Source: Theocolax elegans
Lineage: Eukaryota; Arthropoda; Insecta; Hymenoptera; Cerocephalidae
Length of the DNA stretch: 64,000 nucleotides
Direction of reading: 5' to 3'
NCBI GenBank assembly: GCA_026168455.1
Contig: JANSJX010000053.1
Location: forward strand, 1 to 64,000
Below are positions 49,497-60,599 of the stretch, in pieces (position 1 is the stretch's first letter; each line of letters starts with the position of its first letter). Made by a program: the position numbers and the translations under genes. The notes beneath the pieces were generated by a model. It made no database searches. It was not told where the DNA came from and saw only the letters and a program-made list of their open reading frames with translations.

Positions 49497-49737
49497 CCGT
49501 TTCTATGGCCCAATGCGTGGTGATTGAAATGTGTATAATACATACAAAAGATACACTAACTAATACACTCAAATATACACTCCAGTTATAATAGCTAATG
49601 TGTGCTAATATAATGTGTCTCAATTTACACATAAAACCAGGATTAATAAGTCTGCAACAAGATATAGATGCATAGATGGTTTGGTACCTAACTTACATCT
49701 AATCTAATAACAAGCAGCAAAAATCTATAGAAACGGT
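49497..49737. repeat. 241-bp segment bounded by ACCGTTTCTAT inverted repeats
   Basis: ACCGTTTCTAT at 49497 and ATAGAAACGGT ending 49737. It abuts the start of recognisable gypsy sequence. Confidence 0.5.
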
Positions 49738-49914
49738 TAAACCAATAAAAAAAATAATTAAACCAATATATGAAAAAAAATATGAAAATGATTATAATAA
49801 TATAGATGTACTAGACGTAAGCTTAAAAAATGATTCAAGCATACAAATCCATAAAACCGATTCGGGAAACTAAAAAGAGTTGTATTTTGTATCTCGGATA
49901 AGGAAAAAACACAA

Positions 49915-50320
49915 AATACAACTGAAAAAATTTAAGAACCTAAACACATTGAAATAAATACAATATTTCAAGATCCTCGTGAAGATTTAATTTATGATAT
50001 TGAACCAAATAGTGAAAATATTAAAAATGAAAAAATAATTGAGAATTGCCCTGAAATAAATATAAAAATTGAAGGAATAGAAATAAATGCCTTAATAGAT
50101 ACTGGGAGTGAAATAACTTGCATATCAGAAGAATTTTATAATAAAAATAAAAATTAATTCAAAAATAAACCTACATTACCAATATCAGGAAAAATTATTA
50201 AAGGTGCAACGGGTTTAAAATCAACACGAATTAAGCAACAAGTTTTACTTAAAACAAATATAGGTGGATTAATGGAAAATTTAACATTTATAGTAATACC
50301 AAAATTAATAAGACCTTGTA
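49915..50320 (+). pseudogene. Gypsy aspartic protease segment
   Basis: Reads IKIEGIEINALIDTGSEITC, with the catalytic Asp-Thr-Gly-Ser at 50098-50109, then GKIIKGATGLKS and LTFIVIPKL. A TAA near 50155 interrupts it. The protease matures the element polyprotein. The reading frame continues exactly across the MITE into ILGYD at 51231. Confidence 0.75.
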
Positions 50321-51230
50321 GGGGAGACCGGGGCTAAATTAACAGGGGTAAATATTAACATTGAATTCTTAGTGATGCGAAGAGTTGTATACACTTCATA
50401 GATGACTCTAGACTTAAAGTTTATTGCCCTTTAATATGTAAACACCTTCAGTAGATCGCAGGACGTCGAGCCGATAAGATATAGGAGACAGCGATATTTT
50501 GATCAGGTAATGGAAAAATTTTTCACTCAAAAATGTTTATTCTCAATTACATATCATATAATTAACAAAATTAAAATTACCATACCCCATTCTACTTGAA
50601 ATAAGCTATTTAATCGCACATTTTTTTTTATTTTTTTTTATTTCTTTTTATTTTTTTTAACGATTTAAAAAAAAAAATTTGTCGGGGTAAATATTAACAA
50701 ATTTTCGGGGCAAGTATTAACACTGTTAATACTAATTAATTTATATTTAATTTTATTAATTTGAACTTTGCTATAATTTTTGTGTTTATACATGTATTAT
50801 TTAATAGTGCAAATGTTTATTAGCTTTAATTAATTTGTAAGACGAAGACCTGCGTTATTTTTGTGTTAAAGAAATAATTTGTTAACAATTTTTTTATTTG
50901 TATATCATTTGTTATTCGTATATTCAGTAAAAAATATATTTTTTTGTTTACATTTGTTAAATGTGTACATTTATTATGAAACTAAGTCTTTACAATAAAA
51001 AAATGAGATGTTAATATTTACCCCGCATGCGGGGCAAAAATTAACAGACAACGATTTTTAGTAAATCCTCTCGTAACAAAAAGATATTTATAATTTCCAA
51101 AAAATTCCTGTGACATGACTTCGCTGAATAGGCAAAGAAAAAGTAACAATACTTAGTATAGCAAACTAATTCTTTAATTAATTAGGAGAACGATTTTTCA
51201 AAAAATGTTAATTTTAGCCCCGGTCTCCCC
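50321..51230. mobile_element. 910-bp MITE with TA target duplication, inserted in gypsy pol
   Basis: Ends GGGGAGACCGGGGCTAAA / TTTTAGCCCCGGTCTCCCC, flanked by TA on both sides. Excising it with one TA restores the gypsy frame (RPC then ILGYD, the protease flap/end motif). Internal GGGGTAAATATTAACA motifs occur in both orientations. The TA duplication points to the Tc1/mariner group (inference). Confidence 0.88.
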
Positions 51231-53037
51231 TATATTAGGTTATGATTCTAAAAAAAATTTTAAAATGTTAATTGATACGGTTAATAATAAAATTATATAC
51301 GAAGTTGGGGAAAAGATCGGTAACATAAAATTTAATGAAATACAAATAAACTCAAAAGAGTATGAAACTATGTCAATTGAATTTGAGGATGATCTAGAAA
51401 ATAAAGATTTAGAATTTAATTGGAACAATAAATCGTCTAATTTAGACTATGATTATGATATATCCGAAAAGGAAATGAATGATCAAATAAATTCTAGTGT
51501 AATTTTAAATAATACACAGAAAAATAAATTAAAAAACTTAATATATAAATATAAAACCGTATTCCAAAGAACCCCAGGACAACTTCTAGATTTCAAGTAT
51601 CAATTAAAAATACGTAATAAAATAATATATTATTCAAAACCATATCCTATACCTATAGCCTATCGTGAAAGAGTGAAAAACGAGGTAGAAAAAATGTTAG
51701 ATTTCGGTATTATTCGACGATCTACAAGCCCATATATAAATCCTTGTGTAATTGTATCTAAAAAAGACGGATCAATAATAATATGTTTGGATGCAAGAAA
51801 ATTAAATAATAAACTCGTAGATGATTATGAATCTCCACCTGGTGTAGAAGAAATATTTATTCAATGTAAAAATCGGGATTTTATGTCTAATTTTGATTTA
51901 TCAAATAGTTTTTGGCAAATCGCGCTAACGGAAGAAAGTAAAAAATATACTGCTTTTATTTGCGATAATAAGGTTTATGAATTTAATGTCGTACCATTTG
52001 GTATAAAAATAAGTAGTGCGGCATTATTATGAGGTCTTGATATAGCTATACACGATTTAGATTTTATATTATCATTTGTAGATGATATATTTATAATGTC
52101 AAAAGATTTTGAAGAGCATTTACGACATTTAGATATATTTTTTAATAGATTAGAAAAATGCAATTTAAGATTAAATTTTGCGAAATCAAATATAGTTAAA
52201 CAAGAAATTAAATTTTTAGGTAATATAACCAGTAAAGGGATTAAATTAAAAAACTTAATATATAAATATAAAACCGTATTCCAAAGAACCCCAGGACAAC
52301 TTCTAGATTTCAAGTATCAATTAAAATTACGTAATGAAATAACATATTATTCAAAACCATATCCTATACCTATAGCATATCGTGAAAGAGTGAAAAAGGA
52401 AGTAGAAAACATGTTAGATTTCGGTATTATTCGACGATCTACAAGCCCATATATAAATCCTTGTGTAATTGTACCTAAAAAAGACGGATCAATAAGAATA
52501 TGTTTGGATGCAAGAAAATTAAATAATAAACTCGTAGATGATTATGAATCTCCACCTGGTGTAGAAGAAATATTTATTCAATGTAAAAATCGGGATTTTA
52601 TGTCTAATTTTGATTTATCAAATAGTTTTTGGCAAATCGCGCTAACGGAAGAAAGTAAAAAATATACTGCTTTTATTTGCGATAATAAGGTTTATGAATT
52701 TAATGTCGTACCATTTGGTATAAAAATAAGTAGTGCGGCATTATTATGAGGTCTTGATATAGCTATACACGATTTAGATTTTATATTATCATTTGTAGAT
52801 GATATATTTATAATGTCAAAAGATTTTGAAGAGCATTTACGACATTTAGATATATTTTTTAATAGATTAGAAAAATGCAATTTAAGATTAAATTTTGCGA
52901 AATCAAATATAGGTAAACAAGAAATTAAATTTTTAGGTAATATAACAAGTAAAGGGATTAATTTAAATCCAGACAAAATTAAGACTATAAAAAATTTTAA
53001 AGAGCCAAGAAATGTTAAAGAATTACAAAGTTTCTAA
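51231..53037 (+). pseudogene. Gypsy reverse transcriptase, tandemly duplicated
   Basis: Copy 1 (51231 to about 52250) and copy 2 (about 52244-53037) repeat with an offset of 717 bp, a multiple of three. Each has QLLDFKYQL, SKPYPIPIAYRERV, GIIRRSTSPY, KKDGSI.ICLDARKLN, the catalytic FVDD (52075-52086 and 52792-52803) and IKFLGNITSKGI. Each also has the same TGA where the family has a codon before GLDIA (52030-52032, 52747-52749). Copy 1 carries private changes, for example Ser for Pro before KKDGS and Ile for Arg in GSIRI. The junction lies in an ATTAAATTAAA microhomology. After 53037 the frame shifts. Confidence 0.85.
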
Positions 53038-53039
53038 AT

Positions 53040-53640
53040 TATTACACAAAATTTGCAAAAAATTATTCAAAAGAAACTATTCCACTTCCCAAACTACTAA
53101 AAAAGGATATAAGATATGAATGGAAGGAAGAACAACAAAAAGCTTTCGATAAAATAAAAGAATTATTTGACGATAAGATAATATTAAATTTCGTAAATCC
53201 GAAAAAACCGTATATATTAACTACGGATGCAAGTGATTACGCGATTGCCGGAATTTTATCACAATTAGATGAAGAAGGTGAAGAACAAATAGTAACATAT
53301 ATTAGTCGTACATTAAAAGGTAGTGAAGTAAATTATTTTACAACAGAAAAAGAAACGTTAGCAATAGTCTGGGCATTACATAAATTAGATACGTATTTAA
53401 GGGGCGCGTCTAAGATTATAGTTAGAACAGATCATGAAGCTTTATCATTTTTGCAAAATTGTAAATTTACAAATTCACGTTTAAGAAGATGGAATTATCA
53501 ATTCAAGATTTAAATATAATACCAGAATATTTACATGGACATAAAAATAAAGCAGCTGATTATTTAAGTCGGTTAAATATAAATGAATCAAACGATTTAA
53601 AAGATACAGAAATAATAATTGCAACTATAATAAAAAATCT
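53040..53640 (+). pseudogene. Gypsy RNase H segment
   Basis: In the shifted frame: YYTKFAKNYSKET, LTTDASDYAIAGIL (Asp), FTTEKETLAIVWAL (Glu), VRTDHEALSFL (Asp) and HKNKAADYLSRL (Asp). It degrades the RNA strand during reverse transcription. A second frame slip near 53500 separates the last motif. Confidence 0.8.
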
Positions 53641-53673
53641 ATAGATAAAGAATTAATTGATAGTTTTAAAAAT

Positions 53674-55659
53674 TTGAAAAAATTACAAAGATCGGATGAA
53701 TATATTGGTAAAATAATAAATGAAATAGAATCAAAAAATTCTAAAAAATATGTTATATCAAATGATTACGTTTGTAAAATATCACGAAATCATTTGAAAA
53801 TTATAATTCCAGAAAAAATAATGAAAAGATTTATAATTTTATTACATGAATTTTATGGTCATGTAGGACCAAGAATAATATATAAAATGGTTTTAGAATT
53901 TTTTTATGTTCCAAAATTAAGAAAAAAAGTTAGTGAATACATAAAACCGTGTGATATATGTCAAAAAAGTAAATATTCTACGATTAAGTATCACTCTAAA
54001 TTTTAACCAATGAAATATTATCGATTGATTTTTATGGACCTTTACCTACTTCTATAGGGGGGGGGTAAAATATATTTTATCAACGATAGATGTATGTAGT
54101 AAATATGTTGTATTATATCCGTTGAAAAAAGCAAATACGTTATCCTTAACTAGAAAAATAGATCAATATATTGAAAAATTTATGAAACCTAAGGCTATTT
54201 TATCAGATCATGGTACTCAATTTACAAGTAATAAATGGATAGATTATTTAACAAAAAATGATATAAAACCTATGTTTTCTTCAATAAGACACCCTCAAAG
54301 TAATATTATTGAAAGGGGTCCATCGTGAGATAGGGAGAATTGACCGTACCATTTTGGAAAAACACACTGGATGGGCAAAAGAAATAGATTATGTACAAAA
54401 AATAATAAATGAAACAATACATGAGACAATTGGTTATACGCCGATAGAATTATTTTTAAATAAGAAGCCAATTCGTGTATGGGATAAATATGTAAATTTA
54501 CAAAATAATGAATTAACATATGAAGAAAAATTAAATATTGCAAGAAAACATATGCATAATTTTTAATTAATAGAGCAAAAATAAGAATAAAAATAAGAAA
54601 CATTATGAATTCAAAATAAATGATCATGTATTAATTTGAAAATTATAATTCCAGAAAAAATAATGAAAAGATTTATAATTTTATTACATGAATTTTATGG
54701 TCATGTAGGACCAAGAAAAATATATAAAATGGTTTTAGAATTTTTTTATGTTCCAAAATTAAGAAAAAAAGTTAGTGAATACATAAAACCGTGTGATATA
54801 TGTCAAAAAAGTAAATATTCTACGATTAAGTATCACTCTAAATTTCAACCAATGAAATATTATCGATTGATTTTTACGGACCTTTACCTACTTCTATAGG
54901 GGGGGTAAAATATATTTTATCAACGATAGATGTATTTAGTAAATATGTTGTATTATATCCGTTGAAAAAAGCAAATACGTTATCCTTAACTAGAAAAATA
55001 GATCAATATATTGAAAAATTTATGAAACCTAAGGCTATTTTATCAGATCATGGTACTCAATTTACAAGTAATAAATGGATAGATTATTTAACAAAAAATG
55101 ATATAAAACCTATGTTTTCTTCAATAAGACACCCTCAAAGTAATATTATTGAAAGGGTCCATCGTGAGATAGGGAGAATTGACCGTACCATTTTGGAAAA
55201 ACACACTGGATGGGCAAAAGAAATAGATTATGTACAAAAAATAATAAATGAAACAATACATGAGACAATTGGTTATACGCCGATAGAATTATTTTTAAAT
55301 AAGAAGCCAATTCGTGTATGGGATAAATATGTAAATTTACAAAATAATGAATTAACATATGAAGAAAAATTAAATATTGCAAGAAAACATATGCATAATT
55401 TTTTAATTAATAGAGCAAAAAATAAGAATAAAAATAAGAAACACTATGAATTCAAAATGAATGATCATGTATTAATTAAAGCATTAAATATATCGGACAA
55501 TGAAAATAAAATAACTGCAAAATTTATGCGCAAGGTCCGTATATTATAGCGAAAAAATTAGGATATGATACATATTTATTAGTAGATCCCATAACAAAAA
55601 TTAAAAGAGGAAAATTTCATGTATCAAATATGAAAGTATATTATAGAGAAGAAGATTAA
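53674..55659 (+). pseudogene. Gypsy integrase, tandemly duplicated
   Basis: Copy 1 (53674-54566) and copy 2 (54636-55659) are offset by 842 bp. Both have the HHCC zinc region (LLHEFYGHVGPR, CDICQKSK), the catalytic STIDV, LSDHGTQFTS and IIERVHREIG (Asp, Asp, Glu). Both share a frame break just before the SIDFYGP-type segment near 54010 and 54855. Copy 1 has a longer G-run (about 54056-54067) than copy 2 and a private insertion near the Glu. Copy 2 continues through a frame slip near 55535 to a C-terminal YDTYLLVDPIT..KFHVSNMK and stop TAA 55657-55659. Confidence 0.85.
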
Positions 55660-56061
55660 TTTTTTTTTTGTAAAGTCAACAGTATTTTTGTGGATAAAGA
55701 AAAGAAAACAAAATTTTTTTTAGAAATAAATAAAATAGAATTAAAATTGAAACATTTTTGTATAAACTTAGGATTTTTTAAATATATATTCCAAGAAAAT
55801 TTAATATATATAACCATTATTATAAGTTAAATCAAAACTAAATAATGAATATTTCTGGAAATTGGATATCAAAACAAATAATTTCTAAGAACATTGTTCA
55901 AAAGAAAAAGGTGCAAAGTTTTGCAAAACAAGTATAAATTAGACTCAAAACTCAAAGTTTAAGTAGTAATCATAGACAAATCAACACAAATACAAAATTT
56001 CGGTACATGTTGTACCCAAGTGCAAACTGGCGAAAAGGCCATTCATTTTCCACCCCGATTA
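55660..56061. other. AT-rich sequence after gypsy pol
   Basis: A possible polypurine-like run lies near 55697-55720, but no LTR can be defined because no second copy is in the window. Confidence 0.35.
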
Positions 56062-56959
56062 CCTTTTCTCTTGCAATTATGCTGTCAAAGCCATTAGTAT
56101 TTTTTTTAAGACTCTAAGTGTTATAATAAAGATTTTAATTTTTTCGAACAAATTGCCGATGAAAAGATTTTCACTTTTTTCATACATACTTTTTTGTGAC
56201 ACTATGCAGGACATGTTAGAAATCATTCGGGATTGTCTTCGCATCGCGAAAATTGAATGTGTCCTGCGCTCTTTTGCTTTTCTTATATGTACATTTTTGG
56301 CATGTCATATCTAATTATCGTTTTATTATAGTGTTAATAAGTTTTTAGTTTATAAATATATATTCATAGATTAGATTGCAGAGTAAAATATAAATAGTTG
56401 TAGAACTCAAGCCGTCGTCTGTAAGATATTGCAAAGATGGAAAGAAATAGGCGAGCGGATAAAAAAAAATTAATTCCATTAAAAGATCGAATTAAGGATG
56501 GATACATTTATCAAGTCAGCAGTGTACATCGGGCAACTGGAGTTATGTGAGTAAATACGTATATATTTGGCGATTGTTAATAAATGGCGGAAAAAGATAT
56601 TACATTTCAAAATGCATATTTTAGACAAACTAAATGTGAAACTGGTAACAGTATTACTATTCCTTAATATAGAGTAAATTAGTACTTCAGCAATTATAGT
56701 ATCAAATTCTGAAATATTTTTTTTTCAAGTCTCTTAAGTATATGCACACTTACAAACGACATTTGTGGCTTTGTTTGGCCTACAGTACCATCTGCAATTT
56801 TTTTTACTGTCCTGCATAGTGTCACAAAAAAGTATGTATGAAAAAAGTGAAAATCTTTTCATCGGCAATTTGTTCGAAAAAATGAAAATCTTTATTATAA
56901 CACTTAGAGTCTTAAAAAAAATACTAATGGCTTTGACAGCATAATTGCAAGAGAAAAGG
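56062..56959. repeat. Inverted repeat, 152-bp arms with ~590-bp centre
   Basis: Arms 56062-56213 and 56808-56959 are near-perfect complements (CTATGCAGGACA / TGTCCTGCATAG). The right-side flank ACATTTGTGGCTTTGTTTGG (about 56760) is repeated directly at about 57070. A small ORF lies in the centre. Confidence 0.85.
56437..56550 (+). CDS. 37-residue ORF between inverted repeats
   Basis: Begins MERNRRADKKKLIPLKDRI and ends in ATGTGA; the last codons overlap a possible donor (GTGAGT), so it may be an exon rather than a complete gene. Basic N-terminus, otherwise unrecognised. It could encode the start of a transposase whose other exons are gone. Confidence 0.25.
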   Translation: MERNRRADKKKLIPLKDRIKDGYIYQVSSVHRATGVM

Positions 56960-57552
56960 TATTGTATATATTTTTTTGTACAATGGATAGTTTTGTCTTA
57001 AAAAATTAATGTTTATTACAAAAGCTACAATTTATTTTTCAAGTTTCTTAAGCATATGCTCAGTTAAAAATGACATTTGTGGCTTTGTTTGGCCTACAGT
57101 ATCATCTACAATTTTTTATACTGTCCTGCACAGTGTCACAAAAAAGTATGCACAGTGTTCCTCAAGCATGTAAAAGTGGTCCGAAAATGGATCCAGAAAC
57201 AGCTAATGCAGAAAGTTTCTATATTGTTTTTAGATCAAAAAAATGTAAAATTGAAAATCCTAAGTGATCTGCTTCCCAAGTTATGGACGCTTTTGTGTTA
57301 CGCTAAGCGCATTCATGAATAGCCAAGTAGAGCATTTATGTACACACGTATAATTCTTTCAGTAATTCCGTGTAAAAGAAATTGAGTATGTATTGATCAT
57401 TTATTGTTGATATAATTATTGCTAAATATTTTGTCGATTGAAAAATTGAATGGAATCATTTAAAAATTATAATTTCCAGAACAAGCTTACAGAAACCACT
57501 TTTAGCGTAACCCATGATCGACGACGAGGATGTAGTGGTTATCTGATCACAT

Positions 57553-57850
57553 TTTTGTTTTTTTTTGTTTTTTCTTCTGTTTTTGTCGGTTTTTTTATTT
57601 TTTTTGTTTTTTTTGTCGGTTTTTTATTTTTTTGTGTTTTTTTGTTTTTTGTCGGTTTTTTATTTTTTTTGTTTTTTTTGTTTTTTGTCGGTTTTTTATT
57701 TTTTTGTGTTTTTTTGTTTTTTGTCGGTTTTTTATTTTTTTTGTTTTTTTTGTTTTTTGTCGGTTTTTTATTTTTTTGTGTTTTTTTGTTTTTTGTCGGT
57801 TTTTTATTTTTTTTGTTTTTTTTGTTTTTTGTCGGTTTTTTATTTCTTTT
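57553..57850. repeat. T-rich tandem repeat with two alternating units (GTCGGTTTTTTATT)
   Basis: Units of about 37 bp alternate between a form with TTTTTGTGTTTTTTTG and one with TTTTTTTTGTTTTTTTTG, giving a higher-order period near 74-75 bp repeated about four times. All three plus frames stay open, but the ORFs are repeat artefacts. Confidence 0.85.
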
Positions 57851-57908
57851 ATTATTTTCAGCATATTATATAAAATATTGTTCAATAACGATAAGATACT
57901 GTTAAGAG

Positions 57909-58640
57909 TTAAAGGTGTAGCGATGAGAATTCTACGACAGCTTTCTGTAAATTTGGTAAATAAGTCTCACGATGATAACCTTTTACTTCATAACGGTCCC
58001 AAAACTTCAAGAAATCACGATGAATTGATTTACCACTCTGCTCTGACCAAAAACCTAAGCCATTATTTCTTTCAATGAACTGAAAACCTTGTGCATGTGA
58101 AAGAATTTAGAGGATTTTCAGTGTTTCTGAAAGTTTTTCAAGACTTTCTAAAGCTGCTTTCAGTTCTTTAATATAATTATCAAGTGAAGGTCCTACTTTT
58201 CCAGAGGTGAAACAACAATTTACCACCTTATCCATAGCTTTGAAAGCTGCAATGTACGGTATAACTTTAAAAATACCTACATCTTTATATATTTCTGGAT
58301 CTTTTAGCCTATCTGACTCTTTCAGCAATTTCCTGCACGCATTGCCTTCAAAAGCATCACCATGATAGTTTTTCGAAACTAAATTGAGCTTGCGTGGCCA
58401 CAATATAGCTTTCTCTAGACCTAACAGGGGAACCAAGCCTTGCCAAAATACATGATTTATAAAGCCTTGCAGGACATGTAATTCAGGTATCACAGATTTC
58501 TGTAAAACATAGACATCATCTTCATCGAAAATAGGAAGATTGATAGTGCTATGGCACTTTCTACTACATTCCTTGTGACGTTGTAAAATATACAACGCAC
58601 AAGTACATGCACATGGCTTATATTTACAAGTCATGTGCAT
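57909..58640 (-). pseudogene. Transposon protein (SEQSG..H family), middle and C-terminal part
   Basis: Reads CHSTINLPIFDEDD, VLQGFINHVFWQGLVPLLG, LVSKNYHGDAFEGNACRKLL, then a TAA at about 58107, and in the same frame ERNNGLGFWSEQSGKSIHRD, KFWDRY and AVVEFSSLHL, ending TAA at 57909. This order is typical of an abundant but unnamed arthropod transposon protein (recollection). Its upstream half is at 60600-61871, beyond an insertion. The SEQSGKSIH motif parallels SEEQGERFH in the palindromic element at 31878-33950, suggesting one superfamily. Confidence 0.65.
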
Positions 58641-60594
58641 GCATACTTTTAACTTATGTTAGCTCGCGATCGCGTCGCAGGTAGCGAATCCCTCGCTGGC
58701 GGACCGAAGTGCACCGATGCACTTTTAAAATAAGTACTGATACCCACGGTATGGGTATGTTCTATCGACGGAGCCGAGAAACGACGCGACCGATATCCGA
58801 CGTACGCTGATCACGAACCAGACCACGGCCAAGAGGTATCGTGAGCCAAGGACCGAGCCCAGGTCGTCTCACGATATCTGGCGTATCCGCTGCTGATGTC
58901 AACAAGACGGGAGGTTAGGCGGCGTCCTAACCTCAACCGTCACACGTGCTCAGCAGACGACGACGGCTGAGATGGCGCATGGGTGCGCGCACGCCCGAAC
59001 TGCGTACTAGTAGTCGGGAGAGCCAGGGTGCTCCCCCACCTTACACCCGTATACCGGGGAACGCGGCACCGACGGCGACGCTCGTGCGGCACTAGGCGTG
59101 GTGCGCGGGAAGGGGGAGATCACTCGAGCAGCGAGAGTGTTGCGCGCGCGAAGATGCTCGAGTGACCGACCGTAGTGGGATAATGGGTGGGAGCGCGCGG
59201 AGCGAGGGGAGCGCGAGTAGAGTAGGAGTCGCGGTATACCTAATATATACGTGCAAAGGTATACCGCGGCATATTAAATTCATATATATAGATATATACG
59301 GTGCGCGCACACCTATGTAGTGGTGTATACTATTGTATATAGCGAGCGCACGTATATAATATTATTAGATTAATTAATTTAGTTAGATAGCGTAGTTAAT
59401 TAATGGAAGAAAAATACGTAGATCCGTCGGTAGAGTTTGGGGCGATTTTTAATAATTTTAAAGTATGTATATAGTTGTAAGTAGTGCGGAAATTAAATAT
59501 TAATTGATGTATGAGTGTTAATTACATAGTCGGTAGGCACGGGGCGGCAGCACCGACTGGGTTACCGATATGGTAATTCATTATTTGTAATGCGCGCCTT
59601 TCGAGTGTCGGGAATGATTGGTTGCGTGATCGACCCAATAATGAACAGGTTGGTGGTGACGTAAACCACTATTATTGGGTAATCGGCCTTGACGGAAATA
59701 AGATCAAGACTGACTACGCGTATCGATCACGCAATCAACCACCCTAATCAACGCCGGTAGATAAGGAGTAGAGTAAGTTAGAGAAGGATAGCGATAGGGT
59801 GGGGAGGAAAATCCTTAATTTTGGGGATCAAGCCACGCCGCGAGCCGGATGAAGAAGCCGGTCTCGAGGATTCGCTACCTGATCGTCCGAGAAGTCAGTC
59901 GAGGTTTATTGAGTAGTATTTTGAGGCTGAGTAGCCATTTTCGTAGTAGAGTAGAGTTAGAGTTAGAGTTTGCAATTAAGGTGTGAGCAGAGTTGTATTG
60001 AAGCTATGAGGAGATTAATTAGACGAGTAGAGTTACGGTTAGCCCGACGGGCGGCCGAATTATATTAATATTTATATATATTTTAAAATACCGCCGGACG
60101 GAGTGTGAGAGAATGTGAGCACGTGTGTGAGCCGGTCGCGAATCGCGATTATTAATTGTGTCGGTGCCGGAATTGTAATATCTTTTAATTTAAATAATTA
60201 ATAAATTAAGTTGTGGTGGAATATTGAATTCGAGAGTGTTAATTAATTTTCCTTTACTCTAAAAGCCGCCGGTTCCGAGGTGGTCAGCCGTCGGGATTCC
60301 CTCTGTGACGAGGAGTCGAGGTGAGGATTTGCCGGGTTGCCGAGTAGTTGTTAGAGTAATTATTCTTTGATTTTAAATATCGCCAGGCGCCCAATAAAAT
60401 TATAAATCGGCGATATCATAACCATTTTTAACGTCGCTACGACGGAACCTCCGTCGGTTTATAATTTAATTTAATTATATTTCATGCCGACGAAAAGTAG
60501 CGTCGCATCCTTCTCTTCTCCTTGGTTCCTTAGGAGGCGGTATCTTTCTCGGTATAATCTCTTATACCGAGAGATTATCGATATAATCTCTGCT
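58634..60594. other. ~1.96-kb GC-rich insertion splitting the transposon gene
   Basis: GC content is far above the flanks. A possible 7-bp duplication CAAGTCA lies at 58627-58633 and 60595-60601. Internal inverted motifs: CAGGTAGCGAATC near 58678 and GATTCGCTACCTG near 59871; CGCGGTATACC..GGTATACCGCG at 59231-59271; GGTTGCGTGATCGA near 59620 against TCGATCACGCAATCAACC near 59723. A 10-bp hairpin (TCTCGGTATA) stands at its right edge. No coding frame recognised. Confidence 0.5.
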
Positions 60595-60599
60595 CAAGT

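Larger units (their letters stand above)
49738..55659 (+). mobile_element. Ty3/gypsy retrotransposon pol region, decayed and internally rearranged
   Basis: Protease, RT, RNase H and integrase occur in Ty3/gypsy order on the plus strand. RT and integrase are each present twice, and a 910-bp MITE lies between protease and RT. No flanking LTR pair, primer-binding site or gag was recognised, and the frames are broken in many places, so the copy is inactive. Confidence 0.85.

Noticed and set aside
51205..51230. ATG start for the gypsy RT ORF
   Set aside because: The first codons come from the MITE terminus; pol continues upstream across the MITE into the protease.
57565..57905. ORFs of 96-151 residues rich in Phe/Val or Lys/Gln
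   Set aside because: They are translations of the T-rich tandem repeat in several frames and both strands.
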